Assembly: GCA_029934915.1 (NCBI GenBank)
Contig: JAOZLI010000173.1
Coordinates: 1-5,650 of the forward strand
DNA: 5,650 nucleotides
Direction: 5' to 3'
Source of the DNA: Desulfocapsa sp.
GTDB taxonomy: Bacteria; Desulfobacterota; Desulfobulbia; Desulfobulbales; Desulfocapsaceae
Shown here: piece by piece, positions 1 to 5,462 of the stretch
Position numbering within the stretch: the first letter of the stretch is position 1
Layout: every line of letters starts with the position of its first letter
Notes under the pieces: generated by a model
Seen by the model: the letters and a program-made list of their open reading frames with translations, nothing else
What the model was told of the DNA's origin: nothing
Databases searched by the model: none
Translations under genes and position numbers: made by a program

Positions 1-488
1 TTAATTCTGCCCATTTTTATCTTATGGAAAAGGTGGAATCTGTGGCGCGAGCGATATCGTTTCTTGGGGCAATTCGGTTTCGACGTTTTGTGCTCCTTGT
101 CCTTATCTCAGAAATTGCCAGTGAGAAGCCGGAAGAACTTGTTCGCTTGGCGGTTATTCGAAGTAAATTCTGTGAATTACTTTCCGGGCAGGGACGATGT
201 GCTGAAAATTCCGGCGAATTATTTCTGGTTGGTCTTTTTTCTCTGGTTGATGCCATGCTGGATCAATCCATGGAAGATCTGCTTAAAGAATTGCCGCTGC
301 ATGGTGATGTCAAAGATGCCCTGATTTCCAGGAAAGGTCCCTACGCACATGTTCTCAAGGCTGTGGAGTTTTATGAGCGTGGAAACATGAAGGACTGTGG
401 GCGCATGTTAAAGGGGTATAAGGTGTCATTGGAGAGCTTAAATAAGATGTACCTGGAAGCCGTGGAATATGGCGAGCATCTACTATAG
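1..488 (+). CDS. EAL-HDOD type signalling protein, C-terminal part (5' end outside window)
   Basis: The frame is open to the left edge, with the first whole codon at base 3. An ATG at 24 is internal: the residues before it, NSAHFYL, fit the conserved 'YINSA.F' stretch of the HDOD domain in EAL-HDOD (YuxH-like) proteins. The visible 161 residues continue with the family pattern: AISFLGAIRFRRFVLLVLIS, then a PEELVRLAVIRSKFCELL helix, then the diagnostic FLVGLFSLVDAMLDQSMEDL and LPLHGDVKDALISRKGPYAHVL, and a final YERGN helix. Family members are about 400 residues, so the EAL half, which in active members hydrolyses c-di-GMP, is off-window. Whether its catalytic residues are intact cannot be seen. 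No membrane segment is visible, so the protein is probably cytoplasmic. The stop (486-488) overlaps by 6 bases the stop of the convergent dus gene, leaving no room for an intergenic terminator. I am confident of the family and less so of enzymatic activity. Confidence 0.85.
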   Translation, partial: NSAHFYLMEKVESVARAISFLGAIRFRRFVLLVLISEIASEKPEELVRLAVIRSKFCELLSGQGRCAENSGELFLVGLFSLVDAMLDQSMEDLLKELPLHGDVKDALISRKGPYAHVLKAVEFYERGNMKDCGRMLKGYKVSLESLNKMYLEAVEYGEHLL

Positions 489-1424
489 GTCAGTATTGAA
501 AATATCCTCTGTAACCTGAAGGTATTTCTTTTCTGTCGTGCATTTTTTTATTTTCTTCCAGGTCTTGGGCGCTGGCGGGAACGAATTACTCAGATATACC
601 CAGAGTTGCTTCATGCGACCAAGCAGATGTGCCTGCCCGGATAAGAGCTCTCTGTAACATTCATAGAGTTCTCTGTGGAAAAGCTGCAACTGCCGGATTG
701 TAACTTCCTGCTTAATGCCCTTTATTTTTCCTGCCAGGAATGGATTTGCCAGTACTCCCCGTCCGATCATCCATTTGCTAATGGACGGGAATTGTTGCTG
801 CAGTTCTGTAAATTCTTCTATGCTTGTGATATCACCATTATAAACGATGGAGTGATTGGTTTTTTGCAAACAACGAGCGAAACTTTTCTTATCTGTTGTT
901 CCTTTGTATAGTTGTTTGCCAAGACGTCCATGGATAATGATTTCGCTGAGTGGATATTTATCGAGGTGGGGGAGAAGGTGAAGCAGTTCCTCCGGGCTTT
1001 CGTAACCAAGTCGGGTTTTTATCGAGAGTTGCATGGGGAGTCGCGTTACTACCTGATCAAGGAATGCTACTATCTCGTCAGGGTAGGGAAGCAGGCCTGA
1101 ACCGCGTTTTTTTTTGGTGACCATGGGGGCCGGACAACCAAGATTCCAGTTAACTTCTTTGTAGCCAAGATCATAGAGACGATCCGCCAGAAAAAGAAAA
1201 TCCTCTGCATTTGTGTGCAGGAGTTGAGGGATCACAGGAAGAGCAAGATTTTCTTTCGGCAGCAGGTCTTTTAGCTGTTTGGGCTGATAACTGGAATAGC
1301 GTTGGGGGTTGATAAAGGGTGCAAGAGCCAGGTCAAATCCAGGGAAATATTTTTGAAAAATTGTTCTGAAATAACAATCGGTAATTCCGCGGATGGGCGC
1401 AAGGATGAGTGTAGGGTATAACAT
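483..1424 (-). CDS. dus: tRNA-dihydrouridine synthase (Dus family)
   Basis: This is a flavin enzyme that reduces specific uridines in the tRNA D-loop region to dihydrouridine using NADPH. I chose the ATG at 1424 (313 residues): it gives the usual Dus N-terminus MLYPTLILAPIRGITD and has an AAGGA box 5 bases upstream. An upstream in-frame ATG at 1448 would add 8 residues and has its AGGA touching the start codon. Numbered from M1, the FMN-barrel motif APIRGITD is near 9-16. The catalytic cysteine is in NLGCP (C97). The RGSGLLPYPD segment near 107-116 replaces the usual GAALL form. KTRLGY carries the conserved lysine (K136), IIHGR the histidine (H165), and NGD (196-198) and IGRG (220-223) bind the flavin phosphate. 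The C-terminal helical domain is present to about residue 313. It follows the thioredoxin-like gene by 2 bases, so the two are probably one transcript with coupled translation. Which uridine position it modifies cannot be told. Confidence 0.93.
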   Translation of the reverse strand: MLYPTLILAPIRGITDCYFRTIFQKYFPGFDLALAPFINPQRYSSYQPKQLKDLLPKENLALPVIPQLLHTNAEDFLFLADRLYDLGYKEVNWNLGCPAPMVTKKKRGSGLLPYPDEIVAFLDQVVTRLPMQLSIKTRLGYESPEELLHLLPHLDKYPLSEIIIHGRLGKQLYKGTTDKKSFARCLQKTNHSIVYNGDITSIEEFTELQQQFPSISKWMIGRGVLANPFLAGKIKGIKQEVTIRQLQLFHRELYECYRELLSGQAHLLGRMKQLWVYLSNSFPPAPKTWKKIKKCTTEKKYLQVTEDIFNTDL

Positions 1425-1426
1425 CT

Positions 1427-1909
1427 TTATCCTTGGGCCAAAAGCCATTCCTTTAATTGTACCGGTGTTGGGTGAATTCCGGCAATTTTGACTATGCCGT
1501 TAATCATAAGTGCCGGAGTCGCCATGATGCCATGCCGTCCTATTTCATCGGGATCATGAATCATATCGATATCGGCAGCAACTCCTGCTTCCATCATGGC
1601 ATTAATTACTGCATCTCGTAAGCCATTACAGGTTATGCATCCTGTACCAAAGATACGAATGATCAGGTCGCCGTCTTCTTCGGTCTCTTCGCCCAATAAC
1701 TTTCGGTATTCCCTGTCAAATGCTGATTTATATGTTTCTGCCAGGCCCGATGGGATATAGTTCTGTCCTTTGATGGCGTTAAATAGGTAGTCCGGGGCCT
1801 CCAGGACGTCAATGTTTTCGGCCAGAGCCTTATTCAGGGCAATATCCAGACCGATAAGACCGATGCTGGCCTTGCCAATTTTCAGCATGCGCTGGGTGGG
1901 AGTTTCCAT
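1427..1909 (-). CDS. Thioredoxin-fold (thioredoxin_3 type) redox protein with extra N-terminal domain
   Basis: The protein has 160 residues in two parts. Residues 82-158 match the small 'redox-active disulfide' thioredoxins (MTH895/TM_0996 type, about 77 residues). They show a first strand LIIRIFG, an active-site pair C91-I-T-C94 in FGTGCITCNGL, the partner strand ADIDMIHDPDEIGRHG, the cis-proline loop in MATPALMING (P132), and a final helix PVQLKEWLL. Such proteins exchange dithiol and disulfide; the partner here is unknown. Residues 8-75 are a separate helical segment (IGKASIGLIGLDIAL, then a QNYIPSGLAETYKSAFDREYRKLLGE stretch) that I recall as a stand-alone small archaeal and bacterial family of unknown function, so this is probably a fusion. 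There is no signal peptide, so it is cytoplasmic. Neither ATG 1909 nor the ATG at 1888 (residue 8) has a clear ribosome binding site, so the true start could be either. It lies 2 bases upstream of dus and is probably the first gene of that pair. Confidence 0.8.
   Translation of the reverse strand: METPTQRMLKIGKASIGLIGLDIALNKALAENIDVLEAPDYLFNAIKGQNYIPSGLAETYKSAFDREYRKLLGEETEEDGDLIIRIFGTGCITCNGLRDAVINAMMEAGVAADIDMIHDPDEIGRHGIMATPALMINGIVKIAGIHPTPVQLKEWLLAQG
1430..1434 (-). promoter_or_regulatory. Ribosome binding site of dus, deciding the start
   Basis: On the minus strand AAGGA lies 5 bases before the ATG at 1424, inside the last codons of the upstream thioredoxin-like gene. This supports the 1424 start over the ATG at 1448, and suggests that ribosomes finishing the upstream gene help initiation of dus. 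Confidence 0.6.
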
Positions 1910-1986
1910 AAAAATAGCGTTTTGGGGTTTTGGTTTTAGGTGGTAAAATATCTAATTGTTAGTATTTGATGTGTCTGTTGCTTATT

Positions 1987-2002
1987 TTCGTTTATTAACG
2001 AA
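1987..2002. repeat. Perfect 6-bp inverted repeat, TTCGTT-N4-AACGAA
   Basis: TTCGTT and AACGAA are separated by TATT. The site is 78 bases upstream of the thioredoxin-like gene on the minus strand. It is compatible with a dimeric regulator site, but short palindromes occur by chance in A/T-rich DNA, so the functional call is weak. Confidence 0.3.
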
Positions 2003-2020
2003 CACGGGTAACTTCAGCAA

Positions 2021-2139
2021 ACCGGGGACAGATTCAATTTTTCCACCTGACTTAGGGGACTGAATTTTTTTCGGGTCTTTTTTCGAAAATCATTCTGTCC
2101 CCGGTCGTATAAGCAGGGAAAAATAAAATCCGTCCCCTA
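2021..2139. repeat. Cluster of four GGGGAC-type repeat units (REP/MITE-like)
   Basis: Four copies of one unit, GGGGAC-N-GA-(A/T)T followed by a T-rich tail, fit within 119 bases. Two are on the plus strand (GGGGAC starting at 2024 and 2055) and two on the minus strand (complements at 2097-2102 and 2132-2137). The first and third form a 12-base perfect inverted pair, ACCGGGGACAGA at 2021-2032 and its complement at 2094-2105. The second and fourth form an 8-base pair, TAGGGGAC at 2053-2060 and its complement at 2132-2139. The pairs interleave rather than nest. From general knowledge, GGGGACAGATT-like repeats are abundant near REP-associated tyrosine transposases (Y1 type). No transposase is in this window, so mobility would have to be supplied from elsewhere. 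Confidence 0.6.
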
Positions 2140-2204
2140 CTCTCAGTGTAAATTCTGTTGAGCTGAATAGTTACCGAGCACGAAACATAAGAAATAGAAT
2201 AAGT

Positions 2205-2232
2205 TTAACTTAAAAGTCCAACTTAATATAAT
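2205..2232 (+). promoter_or_regulatory. Possible sigma70-type promoter of cca
   Basis: A perfect TATAAT occurs at 2227-2232, with TTAACT (4 of 6 matches to TTGACA) 16 bases upstream at 2205-2210. Transcription would then begin near 2239, almost at the ATG (2242), giving a leaderless or near-leaderless message. That is unusual and lowers confidence; an A/T-rich region can yield TATAAT by chance. Confidence 0.3.
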
Positions 2233-2241
2233 GCAGGAGTC

Positions 2242-3723
2242 ATGAAAAGAAAAGAGCTGGGAGTCTATCCGCCACGTTTGTTTGTCGCCCTTGGTGAAAT
2301 TTCAGAAGAACTGGGGCGGGAACTGTATCTAGTCGGTGGGACGGTGAGGGACTGGTTGTTACATACTGTGCCCAATGACCTTGATTTTACCGTCGATTGC
2401 GATGCTGTCCGCTGTTGTCGAGCCCTGATTCGTCAGCTTGATGGGGGGACATTTGTTCCTCTTGGTACTGCTGAAGAAGATGCCGGGCGAGTGGTCTGGA
2501 AAGGTGTAACCATAGATTTTTCTTCTCTACGAGCGGGTGCCGTGACCATTGAAGAAGATCTGCGTATGCGTGATTTTACTATAAACGCTATGGGAATACG
2601 TTTTTCCCTGTTTGCAGATACTGAAAAAAAGATACAGCTTATTGATCCTCTGGGGGGCGAGCAGGATCTGCAAAAGGGACTCCTGCGATCCTGTCCTGAA
2701 GCCTTTAGCAGTGATCCCCTGCGAATGTTGCGAGGGTATCGACTTTGGGCACGTTTTGGCTTTGTAATGACTCCCGAAACGCTTGCTGAAATATCTGCAA
2801 ATGTTCCCCTGTTATCACGGGTTTCAATGGAGCGTATCAGCTATGAGATGGATCTTATTATGGCCTCTTCACGGTGCTATGAAGTAATAGCCGCCATGGC
2901 AAAGTCTTCGCTGCTCTTTCAAGTTATTCCAGATCTGCAGGATGGTGTGGGACTTAGCCAGCCGGAGTCCCATCACCTTGATGTCTTTGGGCATAGTCTT
3001 TCTGCTTTAAAATATATGGAACAGATTCTGGTTAAGCCTGAACTGTACTATCCAAACTGTCCGGAGCTTTTGCAGGAATATTTGAAACAACCGGCAATTA
3101 TAGAGATTTTGAAATGGGGGGCACTGCTTCATGATCTTGGTAAACCTGCAACACGCCATATTCGGGAGGATAAAGGCGGGCGTATTACTTTTTATAATCA
3201 TGATGAAGTGGGGCGGGAACTTGTGCATAAACTTGGCCGTACCTTGCGTTGGTCAAACGAGAAGCGTGAACGGGTGGCAGCACTTACCGGTATGCATATG
3301 CATCCATTCCACCTCTGTAATGTACGTCGAAAACAGGGAATTAGTAAAAAATCCTGTCTTAAACTGGCCAGACGGGCGGGGGAAGATCTGATTGGGCTGT
3401 TTTTGTTGTCCATGGCCGATAGTCTGGCCGGCAAAGGTGTCACAAAGCCCGATGCCATGGAGGACGAGTTGAGCGATTTGCTCTGCGAGGTTTTGGAAAC
3501 CTATACCAACGATATTAAACCCGCTCTGTCCGGGCCTCGTTTAGTAACCGGTAAAGATCTTATTGAAATATTTTCTTTACAGCCGGGGCCTGATTTTGCC
3601 AAGATCCTAAATGAGTTGCAGGAAGCACAGGTGGAAGGGATTGTGCAGAATCGGGAGGAAGCACTGGTTTGGGTGAAAAAGAGAATATCGAATGTCGAAC
3701 AAGGAATGTCGAATGCCGAATGA
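2242..3723 (+). CDS. cca: CCA tRNA nucleotidyltransferase / poly(A) polymerase family protein with HD domain
   Basis: A class II nucleotidyltransferase of 493 residues that adds or repairs the 3' CCA end of tRNA from CTP and ATP. The head domain has LVGGTVRDWL (30-39), the metal-binding pair D46 and D48 in PNDLDF, IDFSSLR (91-97), and RMRDFTINAM (108-117). DPLRMLRGYRLWARFGF (158-174) and SMERISYEM (195-203) follow in the neck. An HD domain follows, with H251, LLHDLGKP (H297, D298), NHDEVG (H320) and D393, which suggests an added phosphohydrolase activity as in other HD-bearing members. The tail TGKDLIEIF to AQVEGIVQNREEALVWV (436-478) is typical. The ATG is fixed by an in-frame stop just upstream (2224-2226); AGGAG at 2235-2239 is only 2 bases from it. 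The last 13 residues (ISNVEQGMSNAE region) are encoded by a repeat element and are probably not part of the ancestral protein. In some bacteria related proteins are CC-adding, A-adding or poly(A) enzymes; sequence alone does not settle this. Confidence 0.9.
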   Translation: MKRKELGVYPPRLFVALGEISEELGRELYLVGGTVRDWLLHTVPNDLDFTVDCDAVRCCRALIRQLDGGTFVPLGTAEEDAGRVVWKGVTIDFSSLRAGAVTIEEDLRMRDFTINAMGIRFSLFADTEKKIQLIDPLGGEQDLQKGLLRSCPEAFSSDPLRMLRGYRLWARFGFVMTPETLAEISANVPLLSRVSMERISYEMDLIMASSRCYEVIAAMAKSSLLFQVIPDLQDGVGLSQPESHHLDVFGHSLSALKYMEQILVKPELYYPNCPELLQEYLKQPAIIEILKWGALLHDLGKPATRHIREDKGGRITFYNHDEVGRELVHKLGRTLRWSNEKRERVAALTGMHMHPFHLCNVRRKQGISKKSCLKLARRAGEDLIGLFLLSMADSLAGKGVTKPDAMEDELSDLLCEVLETYTNDIKPALSGPRLVTGKDLIEIFSLQPGPDFAKILNELQEAQVEGIVQNREEALVWVKKRISNVEQGMSNAE

Positions 3724-3778
3724 AAAGATCAAAAAATAAGTTAGTTATGTGACTGAAAAGTCGATATTCGATATTCTC
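3676..3778 (-). terminator. Possible terminator for the HDOD-GGDEF transcript
   Basis: Read on the minus strand, the 18-base arms at 3778-3761 and 3698-3681 could pair, and are followed directly by five T (3680-3676). The stem is A/T-rich and the loop is 62 bases, so it is not a classical compact terminator. No T run follows the structure on the plus strand, so it would act only on the minus-strand gene. Confidence 0.3.
3681..3778. repeat. 98-bp element with 18-bp inverted ends overlapping the cca 3' end
   Basis: The left end (3681-3698) and the complement of the right end (3761-3778) match at 17 of 18 bases. Inside the left part, AATGTCGAA occurs at 3691-3699 and 3705-3713, with a variant AATGCCGAA at 3712-3720. 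The right end is a tandem CGATATT pair (3762-3768, 3769-3775). It covers the last 14 sense codons (the first only by its final base) and stop codon of cca, and ends 2 bases before the stop of the convergent HDOD-GGDEF gene. Encoded tails resembling NVEQGMSN recur, as I remember, at gene ends in Desulfobacterota and similar genomes, which would make this a dispersed small non-autonomous repeat. Confidence 0.6.
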
Positions 3779-3780
3779 CC

Positions 3781-5289
3781 TTATACCAACGCCACTTCCA
3801 CACGGTTCCGCCCATTGTGTTTCGCTTTATACAATGCTTTGTCGCAAAGGTCTATCAAAGCAGCACGATCATGATCTGTGTCACTTATATCAGTGCTTGC
3901 CACGCCTATACTCATTGTAACAGAAATAACTTGTCCATTGTGATCAATTTCTTTCTGTTCCACCCCTCTTCGTAAACGTTGTGCCAGAACTTTGGCGCCT
4001 TTATTTCCAGTCTCGGGTAAAATAACAGTAAACTCTTCTCCTCCATAACGAGCTACAGTGTCACAGTTGCGAACCAGGCGAACCAGAGTGTTACTGACTT
4101 TTTGCAGTACTGTATCCCCTGCTGGATGTCCATAGGTGTCATTTATCTTTTTGAAATGGTCCAGATCCAGCAACAGTATGGATAGCGGATTTTTGTAACG
4201 GACAGCCCTTGAGAGTTCAACTTCAAAGACTTTTTGGAAATATCTGTGGTTGTATAAACACGTCAAGCCGTCTCGGTCTGCAAGTTGCTGAAGCCTGTTG
4301 TTTGCCTGCTGCAACTCACGAGCCAGTTGTTCTGCATTCTGTTTTGCCTGACTTAATTCCAGAACAATCTGCTCATAGGTAAAATTTAACTTGCCCAGTT
4401 CTTCATTGGCATCCTGCATTATTTGTGAAAAAGGTTTTATCTTATCAGGGTCAATTTCAAATAGTTCCAAAATGTCACGTGATTTTTCACCAATAATATC
4501 GATTAATTTTTCAATCTCTTCTTTATCTAACTTCCAGTTACTGGCTAGTCCTGCGTAGAGTTCACTGGATTTGCTGTTGCTGCGTCCTCCATGATACATG
4601 GCTGAAATTTTGTCAGCAAAGCAGAGAATTTTGGCCGATTCCCGATGTTCCTCGTCGGCCTCGTCAGGCCTGTGGTGGAATCGGATTGGCTGGGTGATAG
4701 ATTCGGGCAGATTCCAGGTGTGAAGCAGATGATAGCCTACTGCCGTATGGTCACAGGAAAACTGTTCTTCCTCTGTCTCACAGAGGCTGGTTCTGTTCAC
4801 TCGTTTATTGTCCAGAACGGCAGTGTAGCCATCCGGGAGCGAAAGGAAGAGAATCATCACCCCTATATCCTGCAGCAAAGCCGTAACAAAGAGATCCTGA
4901 TCTTTTCGGCCAACGGTACGTCCGAGAATATCGGCAGCCACAGCAGATGTAATGGCTCTGCGCCAGAAATAATCCTGCTCGAAGCTTCCTTGGCGTGAAC
5001 CTTTGAAATCTTGCACAATAACGAAGGATAATGCAATATTTTTGAGAGTGTCAGTACCTATCAGTGACGTTGCCTGTGCCAGCGAATCCACTGGTTGACG
5101 AAGTCCATAAAGGGAGGAATTTGCAACTTTCAGGATGCGTACACTGAGGGAAGGATCTGTTTTGATTATTGCAGCCAAATCTTCAAAGGAGTTATCTTCC
5201 TCACGAACAGCCTCAAGAATTTTCAGAGCAATAGCAGGAGGAGAGGGGAATTTTATGTTTTCATCAAAGAGATCTTGAACAGTGGTCAC
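3781..5289 (-). CDS. HDOD-GGDEF protein, predicted diguanylate cyclase
   Basis: A predicted cytoplasmic enzyme making c-di-GMP from two GTP, with an HDOD sensory or interaction domain. I chose GTG 5289 (502 residues): GGAG lies 6 bases upstream and the protein begins (M)TTVQDLFDENIKFPSPPA, right at the domain. The in-frame TTG at 5301 has no such box. Numbered from GTG, HDOD spans about 8-215, including DPSLSVRILKVANSSLYG, LLQDIG (138-143; glutamine replaces the first H of the usual HD, so phosphohydrolase activity is unlikely) and FHHRP near 204-208. A Q/E-rich coiled coil (about 296-338) leads into GGDEF: DGLTCLYNHRYF, LLDLDHFKKINDTYGHPAGD (metal-site aspartates near 375 and 377), and the active signature GGEEF (416-420). 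RNCD (407-410), five residues before it, is a good inhibitory I-site, predicting feedback by c-di-GMP. No transmembrane segment is visible. It is convergent with cca, with a 57-base gap. The input signal is unknown. Confidence 0.92.
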   Translation of the reverse strand: MTTVQDLFDENIKFPSPPAIALKILEAVREEDNSFEDLAAIIKTDPSLSVRILKVANSSLYGLRQPVDSLAQATSLIGTDTLKNIALSFVIVQDFKGSRQGSFEQDYFWRRAITSAVAADILGRTVGRKDQDLFVTALLQDIGVMILFLSLPDGYTAVLDNKRVNRTSLCETEEEQFSCDHTAVGYHLLHTWNLPESITQPIRFHHRPDEADEEHRESAKILCFADKISAMYHGGRSNSKSSELYAGLASNWKLDKEEIEKLIDIIGEKSRDILELFEIDPDKIKPFSQIMQDANEELGKLNFTYEQIVLELSQAKQNAEQLARELQQANNRLQQLADRDGLTCLYNHRYFQKVFEVELSRAVRYKNPLSILLLDLDHFKKINDTYGHPAGDTVLQKVSNTLVRLVRNCDTVARYGGEEFTVILPETGNKGAKVLAQRLRRGVEQKEIDHNGQVISVTMSIGVASTDISDTDHDRAALIDLCDKALYKAKHNGRNRVEVALV

Positions 5290-5295
5290 GGAAAA

Positions 5296-5299
5296 CTCC
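5296..5299 (-). promoter_or_regulatory. Ribosome binding site deciding the GTG start of the HDOD-GGDEF gene
   Basis: GGAG on the minus strand lies 6 bases before GTG 5289. No comparable box precedes the in-frame TTG at 5301, so translation most likely starts at GTG. Confidence 0.6.
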
Positions 5300-5311
5300 A
5301 ATTTTAATGAT

Positions 5312-5462
5312 GATGGCGTCGTAAAAACTCTTCATCTTCTTCGTCACGCGCCCAAAGGAAGTGCCCTTGGGGTATAAATTTACTGTCATTGCGGCGTACC
5401 TAAGTACGCCTCATTCCATTAAATTTTCGTTCCTCGAATATGAAGTTTTTTCCTTAGCCATC
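5312..5462. repeat. About 150-bp imperfect palindromic intergenic element
   Basis: The outer ends are imperfect inverted copies: GATGGC (5312-5317) and GCCATC (5457-5462) match exactly, and after a 5-base unmatched stretch an A-run plus CTTCAT pairs again with small gaps (to about 5335 and 5440). Inside are two local hairpins. CCCAAAGG (5351-5358) pairs with CCCTTGGG (5364-5371) at 7 of 8 positions across a 5-base loop. GGCGTAC (5393-5399) pairs perfectly with GTACGCC (5404-5410) across CTAA. The nested-palindrome design with no open frame suits a MITE-like or RNA-folding repeat, and I recall similar GCGTCGTAAAAA...GGCGTAC...GTACGCC repeats from Desulfobacterota. It sits directly upstream of the HDOD-GGDEF gene, where that gene's promoter or leader should be. 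Confidence 0.55.

Larger units (their letters stand above)
1910..2241. other. Divergent intergenic region between thioredoxin-like gene and cca
   Basis: These 332 bases contain no credible coding frame. From left to right they hold a G- and T-rich tract (about 1918-1943), a TTCGTT/AACGAA palindrome (1987-2002), a cluster of four GGGGAC repeat units (2021-2139), and an A/T-rich stretch that could serve as the cca promoter (2201-2232). Promoters for both divergent genes should lie here. None is obvious for the minus-strand unit. Confidence 0.7.

Noticed and set aside
675..1100. Plus-strand frames 675-911 and 912-1100, and a minus-strand frame 818-1009
   Set aside because: They lie wholly inside the well-supported dus gene in other frames, and their translations have no domain-like features.
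3007..3458. Overlapping frames within cca on both strands
   Set aside because: They overlap the conserved HD domain of cca and show no recognisable content; they are shadows.
3691..3720. CRISPR-like or tandem repeat reading of the AATGTCGAA copies
   Set aside because: There are only three short, partly overlapping copies with no constant spacers; they are internal parts of the 98-base inverted-repeat element.
4645..4998. 117-residue plus-strand frame opposite the HDOD domain
   Set aside because: It is antisense to a conserved domain, with no recognisable motif.
5290..5301. TTG at 5301 as start of the HDOD-GGDEF gene
   Set aside because: The GTG at 5289 has GGAG at good spacing and places the start at the domain border; the TTG has none.
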